From: Euleptes europaea
Taxonomy: Eukaryota; Chordata; Lepidosauria; Squamata; Sphaerodactylidae
Assembly: GCF_029931775.1 (NCBI RefSeq)
Contig: NC_079332.1
Span: 4,277,970 to 4,341,969, forward strand
DNA length: 64,000 bases
Direction of reading: 5' to 3'
Under the pieces are notes generated by a model, which saw only the letters and a list, made by a program, of their open reading frames with translations, was not told where the DNA came from and made no database searches. Every line of letters starts with the position of its first letter. Position 1 is the stretch's first letter. This document shows, piece by piece, positions 1 through 9,157 of the stretch. A program made the position numbers and the translations under genes.

Positions 1-1029
1 GTCAGGTGTCTGCTGGACAGGTGCTTCTGGACTCGAATCCAGCTAATCTACTGCAGACCAACATGGCTACCCTCTGAAACTCTAAGCACGTGCAAAATTT
101 ATTATATTTCCGCCCATCACTAAGTAATAACCTACAACATTGGAGCGATCCGATGGTGTGACTGCAAGCCAAGCTCGGGTTAGAAATGTGAGCTTTTAAG
201 AAATTTAACCCTGTGGTGAGATTTTTCTTCCGCTGCTTGTTGCTGAAGCGTTCTGTAATTTTAACCTTAGGTCGCTTTTTCAACAGATCTGTGCTAAAAT
301 TTCAGAAACACGTTGCACGGAAAATTCTGCGATCCCCCAAATTGTTCTTGCAAATTCACAACGGGGCTGAAATGTAGGGAAATTGGGGCGTGGGATTCTG
401 ATCTGACTGACACCCAATCGCTCTACGGTTGCGCTTACTAATACACTGTAAAAACAATTATAAAATATTGTGGGAAATTTTGCGCTGTGGTCCAGTGATG
501 TGTCCCCCCCCCCCAGTGTGCCAAGCAAGAGTACGTACTAAGGATCTCTTAACAGTCGCGGCGGAATGAATAGGCATTTAAGTGACCTTGAGTATGCACT
601 CTTGTTTAAGAGCTTTACAAGGGTCTGACCTGGTGCCTCCTTTTTTAGCCCTTTTTGCCAAAAAATTCTCAGGGACCAGTAGGCTCTTGGTTGCCAGGGG
701 CACTCAAGCGGGCCAGACCAAGTTGCTTGTGAACAACATCCGTGCCTGCCGGGTTGTGTGTTATTCCCTGGTTCCTATAAAAAGTGAGCTCGTAATAATG
801 CCTCTTAGGTTCAGAAGATATGGCATTGAGGACCCTTCAATAGTGCAGTCTAAGCCCATTAATTTCAGTAGGTTTGGACTGGAGTAACCATGCATAGGAT
901 TGCACTGACAAAGCGTACACTGCTGAGTTTCCTGTGAGCAAGAGGCCACCTCTGGGCCCAGCCTGATTTGGTTTTGGCCTTCCCTTCGCTTTCCCCTGCT
1001 GTACCCTTGGCAGGAGGTTGGATATGGCG
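1..1029. other. Left edge, no gene recognised
   Basis: No exon with family similarity was seen. The first 75 bases end in a short block (near GGCTACCCTCTGAA) that resembles one end of a dispersed reptile repeat whose other end lies near 6,700; I suspect a Penelope-like or related element but cannot prove it. About 790-900 resembles another common reptile interspersed repeat. Open frames here are short and show no family. Confidence 0.3.
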
Positions 1030-1370
1030 TAGAGTTGCCCACCTCCAGGTACTAGCTGGAGATCTCCTGCTATTACAACTGACCTCCAGCTGATAGAGAT
1101 CTGTTCATCTGAAGAGAATGGCCCCTTTGGCCATTGGCATCTATGGCATTGAAGACCCTCCATCTCCAAACCCCACCCTCCTCAGGCTCCACCGAAAAAA
1201 CCTCCTGTCAGTGGCAAAGATCTGATTTTCAGTTTGCAAGATCTGAGCAAGGCTGTCAAAGATAGGACATTTTGGAGGACTTTCATTCATAGGGTCGCCA
1301 TGAGTCAGAAGCAACTTGACGGCACTTAACACACACACACACAGTGGCAAAGAGGGACCTGGCAACCCTA
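1030..1370. mobile_element. hAT-like MITE (GGTTGCCA ends), split by a BovB insertion
   Basis: The left end begins TAGAGTTGCC and the right end reads GGCAACCCTA, the inverted ends of a small non-autonomous element found at least eight times in this window. The body carries the family's self-complementary piece (GGAGATCTCC, ACAACTGA). A LINE fragment at 1,221-1,342 interrupts it. Assignment to hAT comes from the 8-bp target duplication of the best copy, at 61.4 kb. No clear target duplication survives around this copy. Confidence 0.6.
1221..1342 (+). mobile_element. RTE/BovB LINE 3' end fragment with CA tail
   Basis: A 122-bp piece carries the BovB-like 3' terminus (GGGTCGCCATGAGTCAGAAG) and a CA dinucleotide tail. 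It is flanked by a perfect 11-bp duplication, AGTGGCAAAGA, at 1,210-1,220 and 1,343-1,353. It is therefore a true 5'-truncated retrotransposition into the older MITE. Confidence 0.8.
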
Positions 1371-1964
1371 AGCTTGGATAGGGCACCTTCTTAAAACAGG
1401 GAGGGCAAGATCCTGACTCTGCTTTTTTGGTGCGATTCTGCAGGTTGGAATTAATTCCCGGAGTGACTCAGACTTTTGTGCCTGCATCAAAAGTATGTGT
1501 CTGTTTGTGCGTGCGTGTGTGGGGGGTGGGAGAACGGATCTTTCTCTCTCCTCCTCCTCCCTGGCCCTGGGTTCCTATGGAAACAGCCCATCAGAAAAGC
1601 AAGGAATCGAGGAAGGGCTTGAAAGGAACCGTCAGCCTCTTTAGAACTCGGTACAGTCTTTTCTGACAACGAGATCGCAGCTGGACTCGAAGCTGCTAGT
1701 CTCCTTGGATGCTGCTAGTCTTCTCGTGGCCAGGAGTGGATCCTTTGTGAGTGGTTTCCAGAATGAAACGATGCAGGGTAATGCATGCTTGACAGCAAGG
1801 GCTTGGATGTCTGGCCATTGCATCAGTCCGCGGCCTTTGCTGGGAGCGCTGGCGATGCTTACAGAGGGTGTGCTCAGAACAACTGTTACAGACAGTTACA
1901 GAGCTGTGCCCTAGCTACACCCAATTTGTGGAGTCTGCATGCCGGCCTTCTCCAGCCCACGCTG
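1371..1964. other. Unique-looking sequence, no gene
   Basis: No exon or known repeat was recognised. It includes a short GT-rich run near 1,496-1,530 and pyrimidine-rich DNA. Short open frames on both strands have no family resemblance. Confidence 0.4.
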
Positions 1965-2275
1965 GAGAGCCGGCGTGGCGGAGTGGTTAAGAGCGGTGGT
2001 TTGGAGCGGTGGAGTCTGATCTGGAGAACCGAGTTTGATTCCTCGCCCCGCCACATGAGCGGCAGAGGCTGATCTGGTGAACTGTATTTGTTTCCCCACT
2101 CCTCCACATGTAGCCAGCTGGGCGACCTTGGGTTAGTCGCAGCTCTCTCAGCCCCACCTACCTCACAGGGTGTCTGTTGTGGGGAGGGGAAGGGAAGGGG
2201 GTTGTCATCCGGTTTGATTCTCCCTTAAGTGGTAGAGAAAGTCAGCCTATAAAAACCAACTCTTCTTCTTCTTCT
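1965..2275 (+). mobile_element. MIR-like (CORE) SINE, family A, source-like copy
   Basis: The tRNA-derived head has an A box (GGCGGAGTGGTTAAGAGC) and a B-box region (GTTTGATTCC). The central block (AGCTGGGCGACCTTGGG) resembles the MIR/CORE-SINE core. The 3' part runs through CCTATAAAAACCAACTC into a CTT-repeat tail. About 14 copies of this family occur in the window. This copy continues into 130 bp of non-SINE DNA shared with the copy at 5,300. Confidence 0.85.
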
Positions 2276-2407
2276 AAAAAAATATATATTCCTCCACCAC
2301 AAAAACGCACAGGGAGAAAGCTAGGATAGAATATTTCCTTGACACTCTAGCTTTCCAAAGGCATTGGCCTGTTTCCCCATGGAGGGTTCGTGTACCTGAA
2401 ATAAGAT
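2276..2407 (+). repeat. Flank shared with a second SINE copy (transduced tail)
   Basis: About 132 bp after the CTT tail is over 90 percent identical to 5,613-5,742, which likewise follows a family A SINE. Shared landmarks are AGAAAGCTAGGATAGAATAT and CCCCATGGAGGGTTC. No other SINE in the window has this tail. Confidence 0.7.
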
Positions 2408-2424
2408 AATAACATAGGCAAACG

Positions 2425-2570
2425 CTCCACCTGGCCCCTCCCAGTTACTAAAAAGACTTGGCGGGCTTCAGAAAGGGTGTTGGTGGGCGCTGTGGCACCC
2501 ACGGGTACTACATCGGCTACCCCTGTTCTAAAGAAGGACACAAGCGCGGGAGCCGTCCTGAACTCTGGCG
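2425..2570 (-). mobile_element. Fragment of a hAT-like repeat (weak)
   Basis: Blocks such as GGTGTTGGTGGGCGCTGTGG are the reverse complement of parts of the element at 10,725-11,060 (CACGGCACCCGCCAACACC). The ends are eroded. The family is inferred only from this pairing. Confidence 0.4.
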
Positions 2571-2679
2571 GCCAAAGATGGCAGGGGCAAGGAAAACCGA
2601 TATAGGAGGAGATGCTCTGTAAAGCGTGTGGATCCGGAGCTGCGTAGAGCTTTTTGGGTGAAATCCAGGCCACCGTCAG

Positions 2680-2888
2680 CTGCTAAGACCTAGTAAATAT
2701 CTGTCAGCAATACTGATTCTATGACCTTGGGCAGATGATGAGAGGGAGGGGCATCTTGGCCATCTTCTGAGCATGGAGTAGGGGTCACTGGGGGTTTTGT
2801 GGGGGAGGTAGTTGTGGATTTCCTGCATTGGGCAGGGGGGTTGGACTAGATGACCCTGGTGCTCCGTTTCAACTCCATGATTCTATGA
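2680..2888 (+). mobile_element. CR1 LINE 3' end
   Basis: It has the standard CR1 3' UTR order seen nine more times here: ATCTGTCAGCAA, CATCTTGGCCATCTTCTG, TTTCCTGCATTG, GGACTAGATGACCCTGG and the terminal ATTCTATG octamer. It is 5'-truncated and non-coding. Confidence 0.85.
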
Positions 2889-3571
2889 GATGGACGATTG
2901 GGCCCTTTTCCCTCACCCCCCACCTTTAGGACTGGAGGACAGGGCATCCACCGATTTGTTACATTTCTAAAAAGATAATTGCAATCCATCGGGAATCTCT
3001 GAGAAAGGCAGTCTACAAATGACGTCAACGAATAAATGTTATCAGGCCTGACATTCGTAAGTAGGCGAGATTCCCAGCTCCAATCGTGTTTGGAAATGTA
3101 AGCACTATCCAAGAGTTACAGAACTTTGTAGGAGTTTGGGAGTAGATTCAAGCAGTAGAAAAAAAGCAGAAAGCATTGCCTGTATCTCCGGCATAGATTA
3201 AAATCTGTTTCTGTTTGTTTTATTTTATTTAAAACGCCCAACTATTGAAATGTGTGTAACTCTAACTGAATGCTATTCAGAATTCAAAAGCATAAGCGCA
3301 TCATTTGAAGGAATATGTTGATCAAACGTGAGGTTGTTGTTGTTTTTAATTAAAAAATCCACATGGAGTGGATTTTTGTTCTCAGTCCACTGAGTGATTA
3401 CTTTGTAATGTAGATTTACAACAAGGCGACTCATTCATCCTTTAACTGAATTGGCGGAGGGTGGGTGGGTGGGTAGGATCCGGCAAGTGATTAGAACAGT
3501 AGAAGGGAGGCAGAGCTTTACATTGAATGCTAGTTGGGAAACCCTGGCACGCGCAGATGGGCAGATTGTAG
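2889..3571. other. AT-rich unique sequence, no gene
   Basis: I see no exon, RNA gene or recognisable repeat. It contains AT-rich simple sequence around 3,190-3,370 and a short GGGT-repeat near 3,460. Confidence 0.4.
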
Positions 3572-3765
3572 AATCATAGAGTTGGATGGTGCCGTAGAGG
3601 CCATCTAGTCCAACCCCCTGCTCAATGCAGGATCAGCCCAGAGCATCCCTGAGGAGTGTTTGTCCAGCCTCTGCTTAAAGACTGCCAGCGAGGGGGAGCT
3701 CACCACCTCCTTAGGTAACCGCTGCCGCTGCTGAACAACTCTTACTGTAAAAACTTAACATCTTC
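3572..3765 (-). mobile_element. CR1 LINE 3' end, reverse orientation
   Basis: It starts with the reverse-complemented CR1 terminus (AGAATCATAGAGTTGGATGG) and contains CCATCTAGTCCAACCCCCTG and CAGCCTCTGCTTAAAGACTG. It is a 5'-truncated fragment. Confidence 0.85.
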
Positions 3766-3782
3766 TCGAACCAAAGGCACCG

Positions 3783-4127
3783 ATGGGGATATCATCACAA
3801 GAAATGTTGACATTACGACCACTTAGGCCCGCACAGTTTATTACGTTTCAGGACCTTTTAAAGTGGGAAAGTAATAAATGCTCACTGAAAGACTATGAGG
3901 AAGTAAAGGACCTTTTAACCTGGTTTCAATATCACCAGATTAACTCTGTTTTTATTCAGGACTTGAAAACAGGGATTTCTAAAAATAAATCAACTTTTCA
4001 CAAACTTTTATTGGATACAAATGACCATCTAATATCCAAAATGTATAAATTACGTGACATCACTTCAGATACTTACAGAGAGCAATCATCTCCCCCCCCC
4101 CACCTCCTCTTCTGGCTAGTTCTATGA
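3783..4127 (+). pseudogene. LINE-1 ORF2 fragment
   Basis: A 114-codon open frame reads like the region just after the reverse transcriptase of vertebrate L1 ORF2. It shows the pattern LLTWFQYHQINSVF, then STFHKLLLDTND and LISKMYKLR. No start context or catalytic motif is present, so this is an internal fragment of a dead element rather than a gene. The strand matches the open frame. Confidence 0.7.
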
Positions 4128-4139
4128 AAGGTGCTAGGG

Positions 4140-4260
4140 GTCTATAGGATTTTCAGCCCCTTTGTTAAACTACAGTTCCCAGAATTATTTGGCGTAGAAG
4201 CCAGGACAGTGGAACTGGGATAGCCCCACTGTAAGCTTGCAGTGTAGACCGGGCTGTAGA
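4140..4260. repeat. Short dispersed repeat fragment (weak)
   Basis: The block AACTACAGTTCCCAGAATTA is typical of an old interspersed repeat common in reptile genomes. Ends and class cannot be set from this copy. Confidence 0.3.
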
Positions 4261-4351
4261 CGGGTTAGTCTGCTGAAACCTTGCATTTCTCCCATGTTAC
4301 CAGGGTCCCCGTGGCTGGGTGGTCATTTGCGTTTCTTGCTGCATTTGTGAA

Positions 4352-4660
4352 TGGATGAAGAAGAAGAAGAGGAGTTGGTTTTTATATGCCGACTTTCTCT
4401 ACCTCTTAAGGGAGACTCAAACCGGCTTACAATCACCTTCCCTTCCCCACAACAGACACCCTGTGAGGGAGGTTGGGCTGAGAGAGTGTGACTTGCCCAA
4501 GGTCACCCAGCTGGCTTCGAGTGGAGGAGTGGGGAAACCAACCCAGTTCACCAGATTAGCCTCCGTCGCTCAAGTGCAGGAGCGGGGAATCAAACCCGGT
4601 TCTCCAGATCAGAGTCCACCGCTCCAAACCACCGCTCGTAGCCACTACACCACACAAATC
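4352..4660 (-). mobile_element. Family A SINE, reverse orientation
   Basis: It starts with the GAAGAAGAAGAAGAG tail complement and TATATGCCGACTTTCTC, passes the core complement CAAGGTCACCCAGCTGG, and ends at the head complement near TAGCCACTACACCACAC. It is nearly full length. Confidence 0.85.
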
Positions 4661-5275
4661 CTCGCACCAACCAAATCCCTTCGAAGGGCAAAGAGCTGCA
4701 GGGAGCTGCATTCTCTCGCAGTGAAGATCAGAGGAGGCGCTTCATTAAAATTGATGCGCTCCCATTGATCCTCTGGTTTTCCCCTCCACGGCTTAAGTGC
4801 GCGCGCCTCGGGTACTTTGAGGCTGACGTTAGGATTATGGTGGTTTCGCGTCGAGAGGGCCGCCTTTTTGATGAGGGCATTTTGTTTTGCGGTGAGCTAA
4901 CCTAACTTTAATGCAGCTTGTCAGTTTGTGGTATCCATTTGGTACCGTTCAATCAATAAAGGGAAATAGTACTTGGGGCTGCGTAAGATGGATGGTAGAC
5001 TGTTAAGGTGGGGAATGTTAAGGTGGGGAATGTGCGGTTGCCACATTTCAGAAAGGGTCTTGGGGGGAGGGGGTGTCTCCATCCTGTTTTGCTATGAGAA
5101 GGGAACTTCAGTTCTGGGCAGCACAGCCAAGGAACGTGACAATACGGAGAGTGAGATTAAGGAATGCTCCCTCCGTGAGGTCTGAACGTGGTTGTTTTTG
5201 GATCTAGAACGTGGTAAGAAAAACAACATGGTACAGCCTTCTTTGGCTTGTACCGTTTTAGGATTCTAGTAGGGG
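4661..5275. other. No gene or known repeat
   Basis: Mixed-composition DNA with a small internal tandem duplication (TTAAGGTGGGGAATG) near 5,003-5,032. No coding or RNA signal was seen. Confidence 0.4.
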
Positions 5276-5285
5276 AATTGCATGA

Positions 5286-5742
5286 ACGAAGGCTCATCTG
5301 AGAGCCAGCATAGTATAGTTGTTAGGAGCCATGGTTAGGAGCGGTAAACTCTGATCTGGAGAACCGAGTTTGATTCCCCACTCCTCCACATGAGTGGCGG
5401 AGGCTAATCTGGTGAACTGGGTTGGTTTCCCCACTCCTCCACACGAAGCCAGCTGGGTGACCTTGGGCTAGCCACACTCTCTCAGCTCCACCTCCCTCAC
5501 AGGGTGCCTGTTGTGGGAAGGGGAAGGGAAGGTGGTTGTAAGCCGGTTTGAGTCTCCCTTAAGTGGTAGAGAAAGTTGGCATATAAAAACCAACTCTTCT
5601 CCTTCTTCTTCTAAAAAAAAATATCCCTCCACCACAAAAACGCGCTGGGAGAAAGCTAGGATAGAATATTTCCTTGACACTCTAGCTTTCCAAAGGCATT
5701 GACATGTTTCCCCATGGAGGGTTCATGCACCTGGGATAAGAT
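5286..5742 (+). mobile_element. Family A SINE plus transduced flank, with target duplication
   Basis: The unit is flanked by AATTGCATGA at 5,276-5,285 and 5,743-5,752. Inside are a family A SINE (5,300-5,612) and a 130-bp tail matching the 3' flank of the SINE at 1,965. The tail sits inside the duplication, so it was copied together with the SINE from a read-through transcript. Confidence 0.7.
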
Positions 5743-6234
5743 AATTGCATGAGAGGTGTCTATGACGGGGAAGAACACCCCTCTGGACAAACCTGGCCCC
5801 AGAACTGACCGGGGTTCCAACCAGATCCAGAGATCACCCCTAGAACACGTGTAAGCCATCTCGGGTAGATCACTGCAGCAGTGGCATATATAAATAAATA
5901 CACAGGGAAAATGTAAAAACCTAGTACAGGAGGAAATGAGATAAGCCGATCCAGTAGGCAGCTAGCTGAAGCGATGAGTTATGGATGAGGGGCATCACGT
6001 TGCTGAACCCAAGGTCGCAATTCTCCTGCTGAAAAAATTTCCAAGGTAGAATGCCAGTGGGAATTGCTGAATTTAGCAAGAAATTTAGCACCGACTCTCC
6101 ATCCCCGTCTTAACAGAGACCTGTCAGTTCTGACTCATCATGGATGCTAATGTTTTGCTTATAACACCCTTTACAGTTGTCGGCTAATTCAGCTGTAGTT
6201 CCATAACTTTGCGCTGGAAAGATCTGCTTTAGCT

Positions 6235-6545
6235 GCCAACGTGGTGTAGTGGTTAAGAGCCGTGGTTTGGAGCGGCAGACTCTAATCTGGAGAACCGGGT
6301 TCGATTCCCCCACTCCTCCACATGCGCAGTAGAGGCTAATCTGGTAAACCGGGTCGGTTTCCCCACTCCTCCACACGAAGCCAGCTGGGTGACCTTGGGC
6401 TAGTCACAGCTCTCTTAGAGCTCTCTCAGCCCCACCTCCCTCACAGGGTGTCTGTTGTGGGGAGGGGAAGGGAAGGTGGTTGTAAGCCAGTTTGATTCTC
6501 CCTTAAATGGTAGAGAAAGTCGGCATATAGAAACCAACTCTTCTT
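6235..6545 (+). mobile_element. Family A SINE
   Basis: It is full length from GTGGTGTAGTGGTTAAGAGC through GGGTTCGATTCCC and the core AGCTGGGTGACCTTGGGC to AACCAACTCTTCTTG. Confidence 0.85.
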
Positions 6546-6689
6546 GTTTCACCCTGCAGTGGGTTTTCCATTTTGCCTATATAACAGCAGCTGTGAGTGT
6601 CTCACAGATCACTCTTTGGACTGGAGCTTGTTTTGATCCAGCTTCCCTTTGAAACACAGACACACACACGCCTTTCTGTTGTGTATGTA

Positions 6690-6795
6690 GATCAGCCTGG
6701 CGGATGTTCCACCTCATGCATCTGAGGAAGTGAGCTCCGAATCATGGAAGCGTGTGTCGTAGCAAACTCTGTTAGCCTTTTAAGGCGTGGTGTTA
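6690..6795 (+). mobile_element. Possible Penelope-like remnant
   Basis: The string CATGCATCTGAGGAAGTGAG followed by GGAAGCG and CTGTTAGCCTTTTAAGG matches, from memory, a widespread reptile repeat. Its intact form carries CTGATGA, a hairpin and CGAAA, the layout of a hammerhead ribozyme. In this copy the GAAA is degraded and the stem is short. Confidence 0.3.
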
Positions 6796-7317
6796 ATGGA
6801 ACAGCACAGGTTTAAGCATAGGCAAGGTCCCTGGTTCAAGCTCCATCTAGGCTGGGTGGTAGTGATTGGCCCATAGCCATGAAGTGAAGTCCAGGGGATT
6901 CAGGAGGACATGTGCCGTGTGGTGCACTGGTATGATGGAAGATGCTAACGCGCATGGCATTTTGCACTGTCACCCAGCGGGGCGCTTGACCTTACTGGCG
7001 TGCAAACGTTGGGTGCGTTGAGAAATTCTCGATCTGGCCCTTCCCTGTTCTGCAGGTTGCCTCTTGCAAACCCCTGATGATCCGGGTCCCTGTGGAGCTT
7101 GTCAGTCGAGTTCAGTATTGTCTCCTCCGAGCGGGTCCCAGGCAGAGAAGGTCCTCTCCCTCCATGTTCTACCACAGATCCTTTAGCCAGAGAACGTGGG
7201 AATCTTTCCCACGTGCTCTGAGCTGCAGCCTCTCCCTTGAGCCGATCCAAACCCCATATCCGCAGGTGATGCCGTTCCTCAGATTTCCCGTGGTGTGTGG
7301 AAGAAAGAATGTGTCCC
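6796..7317. other. No gene recognised
   Basis: Neither exons nor clear repeats were seen. Open frames on both strands around 6,945-7,397 have no family resemblance. Confidence 0.35.
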
Positions 7318-7482
7318 CAGGTACATTCCCCTGCATCTCCAATGAAAAGATCTTGGCCAGCAGGGCAGGGAAGGATCCTGGCCTGAGACCCTGGTGAGAT
7401 GCGGCAAGCCAGAACGGGGCAGTACTGAGCTAGAAGGACGGATGATCTGACTCAGTATGAGACCGTTTTGTCAAAAGAGAGC
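7318..7482 (+). mobile_element. Old family B SINE
   Basis: The second half of the family B body is recognisable: CCTGAGACCCTGGTGAG, then GGATGATCTGACTCAGTATG. It is more diverged than the other family B copies and lacks a clear head. Confidence 0.5.
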
Positions 7483-8501
7483 GGGGTCTTAATTGGCGGG
7501 TGCGGCAAGGGCCCGAGCCCGCAGATCTCGAGCCGTTTGGTGGCTGCCGTAAACCTTTCTAAATAGACAAGCTCTGGCGCAGAAGTACCTGACTTTGCAA
7601 ACAAAATTTGCCCGGGACCAAGGTCCAAAATCCAAATGGAGGCTCCTCTTGCCTGGTGCTTCACGTGGGGCAGAAATCACGGTCACGCACCCCTCCTTCA
7701 TTGCGACAGGGTTTTGTGCACAAGAAAAACAATCTCTGTGTTCAACCCAGCCTTTCCAGGCTCTGCATTTATGAGGGTCAGAGCACAGGCCATTCGTTCC
7801 TTCCGCGGAGGAATGCATTTATAGCAGGGTCGCACTTTTTAGTTACATCGTGGGCTTTAATTTAATCTCAGTCTTCATTGGAAGCCGGCCAAGCAATAAC
7901 GTGCAAATAAGTTGCGTTGAGCCTTTGGGAAGCTCACGAAGCAAAGCTTATAATCTCTTAACTACCTGGCATCTTGTTGACCAGAAACTTTAGGACAGGC
8001 GTCTTTTGTGCAAGTAGGTCTTGTTGGTACTAGGGTAAACAGCCCACAGAATAAAAGTCAGCAGCTGTTTAAAAAACACACACACACACACAAACCCACA
8101 AAGTGACAATTTAGTTCACCACGACAAAAAATTTAGACTTTTTCACACAAAGGATTTCTCTGCTAGCCTGTGGGGTTTCTTTTCCTCCCAGCTTCCTCGC
8201 GTTCTCTTCTCTCCATTTGTGGTCCTTTTGTGGTTTCTTCGTTGGTTCTCCTTGCTTTCTCCTATTTGATCAGAGGTGGTTTGAGAAAGCGTGGAGAAAA
8301 CACGGGAAAAATAGCATGTGTGGAACGGAGATGTGAGGGAACCCAAATTGCAGGAGAACCTCCCAAGATGCTGAAGTATACCTCAAAGCAGGAAACCAGT
8401 ATTTTCCCACATCCCCCAGTTCTTAAAGGATCGCCGCTGATCATGAAGTGACATTCAGGGCGATACCTGGCCCTCCCGCACACATGGTCTGTGACACTCT
8501 A
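7483..8501. other. No gene or known repeat
   Basis: About 1 kb without a supported feature, apart from a short CA run near 8,076-8,092. No splice-flanked conserved peptide was found. Confidence 0.4.
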
Positions 8502-8803
8502 AAAAAGGTAAAGGCCCCCTGTGCAAGCACCAGGTCATTCCTGACCCATGGGGTGACATCACATCCCGAAGTTTACTAGGCAGACTTTTATTTACGGGGT
8601 GGTTTGCCAGTGCCTTCCCCAGTCGTCTTTCCCTTTACCCCCCAGCAAGCTGGGTACTCATTTGACTGACCTCAAAAGGTTGGAAGGCTGAGTCAACCTT
8701 GAGCCGGCAGCCGGAAACTGACTCCCGTCAGGATCGAACTCAGGTTGTGAGCAGAGCTTGGACTGCAGGACCGCAGCTTCCCACTCTGCTCCACCGGGCT
8801 CCT
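8502..8803 (-). mobile_element. Sauria SINE, reverse orientation
   Basis: It begins with the tail complement AAAGGTAAAGGCCCCCTGTG. It then carries GACCCATGGGGTGACATCAC, TTTGCCAGTGCCTTCCCCAG and the head complement ending near CTCTGCTCCACCGGGCTCCT. The Sauria SINE is a squamate family moved by BovB machinery, which supports the organism call. Confidence 0.85.
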
Positions 8804-8978
8804 TGTGACACTCCAAGGGAGAGGATAATATGGGTCGAGGCTCAGAACCCGGACTGAAACCCTGAACTCACGGGGGGTAGGACGTCCTGCGCACATCTGT
8901 ACCTGTTAGCAGCTTTTGGGGAGTGCCGCGTATTTCAGGCAAGGGCGCTCTTGAACTCCCCGTTCCTCTTCCCCGCAG

Positions 8979-9157
8979 AACAGAAATATCATTTAAAATG
9001 TCTGGCCGACGGCCGGTCGCCTTCCGATGTTGCACTGACGGCTCCCGGCGTTCTTCTTCCGCAGAGTCCTGAAAAGCTGGGGCCCTCCCTTCCCGAGGGA
9101 AAGATGGTTCTTCTACGGCAGTTCAGGCTTCTTCTCTGGAAGAACTACATCTTGCAG
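8979..9157 (+). other. ABCA3 exon with start codon; two candidate 3' splice sites
   Basis: Pyrimidine-rich acceptors end at 8,978 (TTCCTCTTCCCCGCAG) and at 9,064 (TTCTTCTTCCGCAG), so the 5' UTR part may start at 8,979 or 9,065. ATG at 9,104 has a strong context (A at -3, G at +4) and gives [18 protein letters not shown], matching the human N-terminus. The donor GTAAGG follows at 9,158. The frame is open from 8,979 to the ATG without another Met, so an upstream in-frame start in an earlier exon is possible but not expected from the family. Confidence 0.85.

Noticed and set aside
1965-2060. tRNA genes at A-box/B-box matches
   Set aside because: All such heads continue into SINE bodies, and the cloverleaf cannot be completed. 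They are SINE promoters.
4319-4768. Open frames of 100-150 codons over family A SINEs (also 31,743 and 45,864)
   Set aside because: The translated peptides recur wherever the SINE recurs and are plain SINE sequence.
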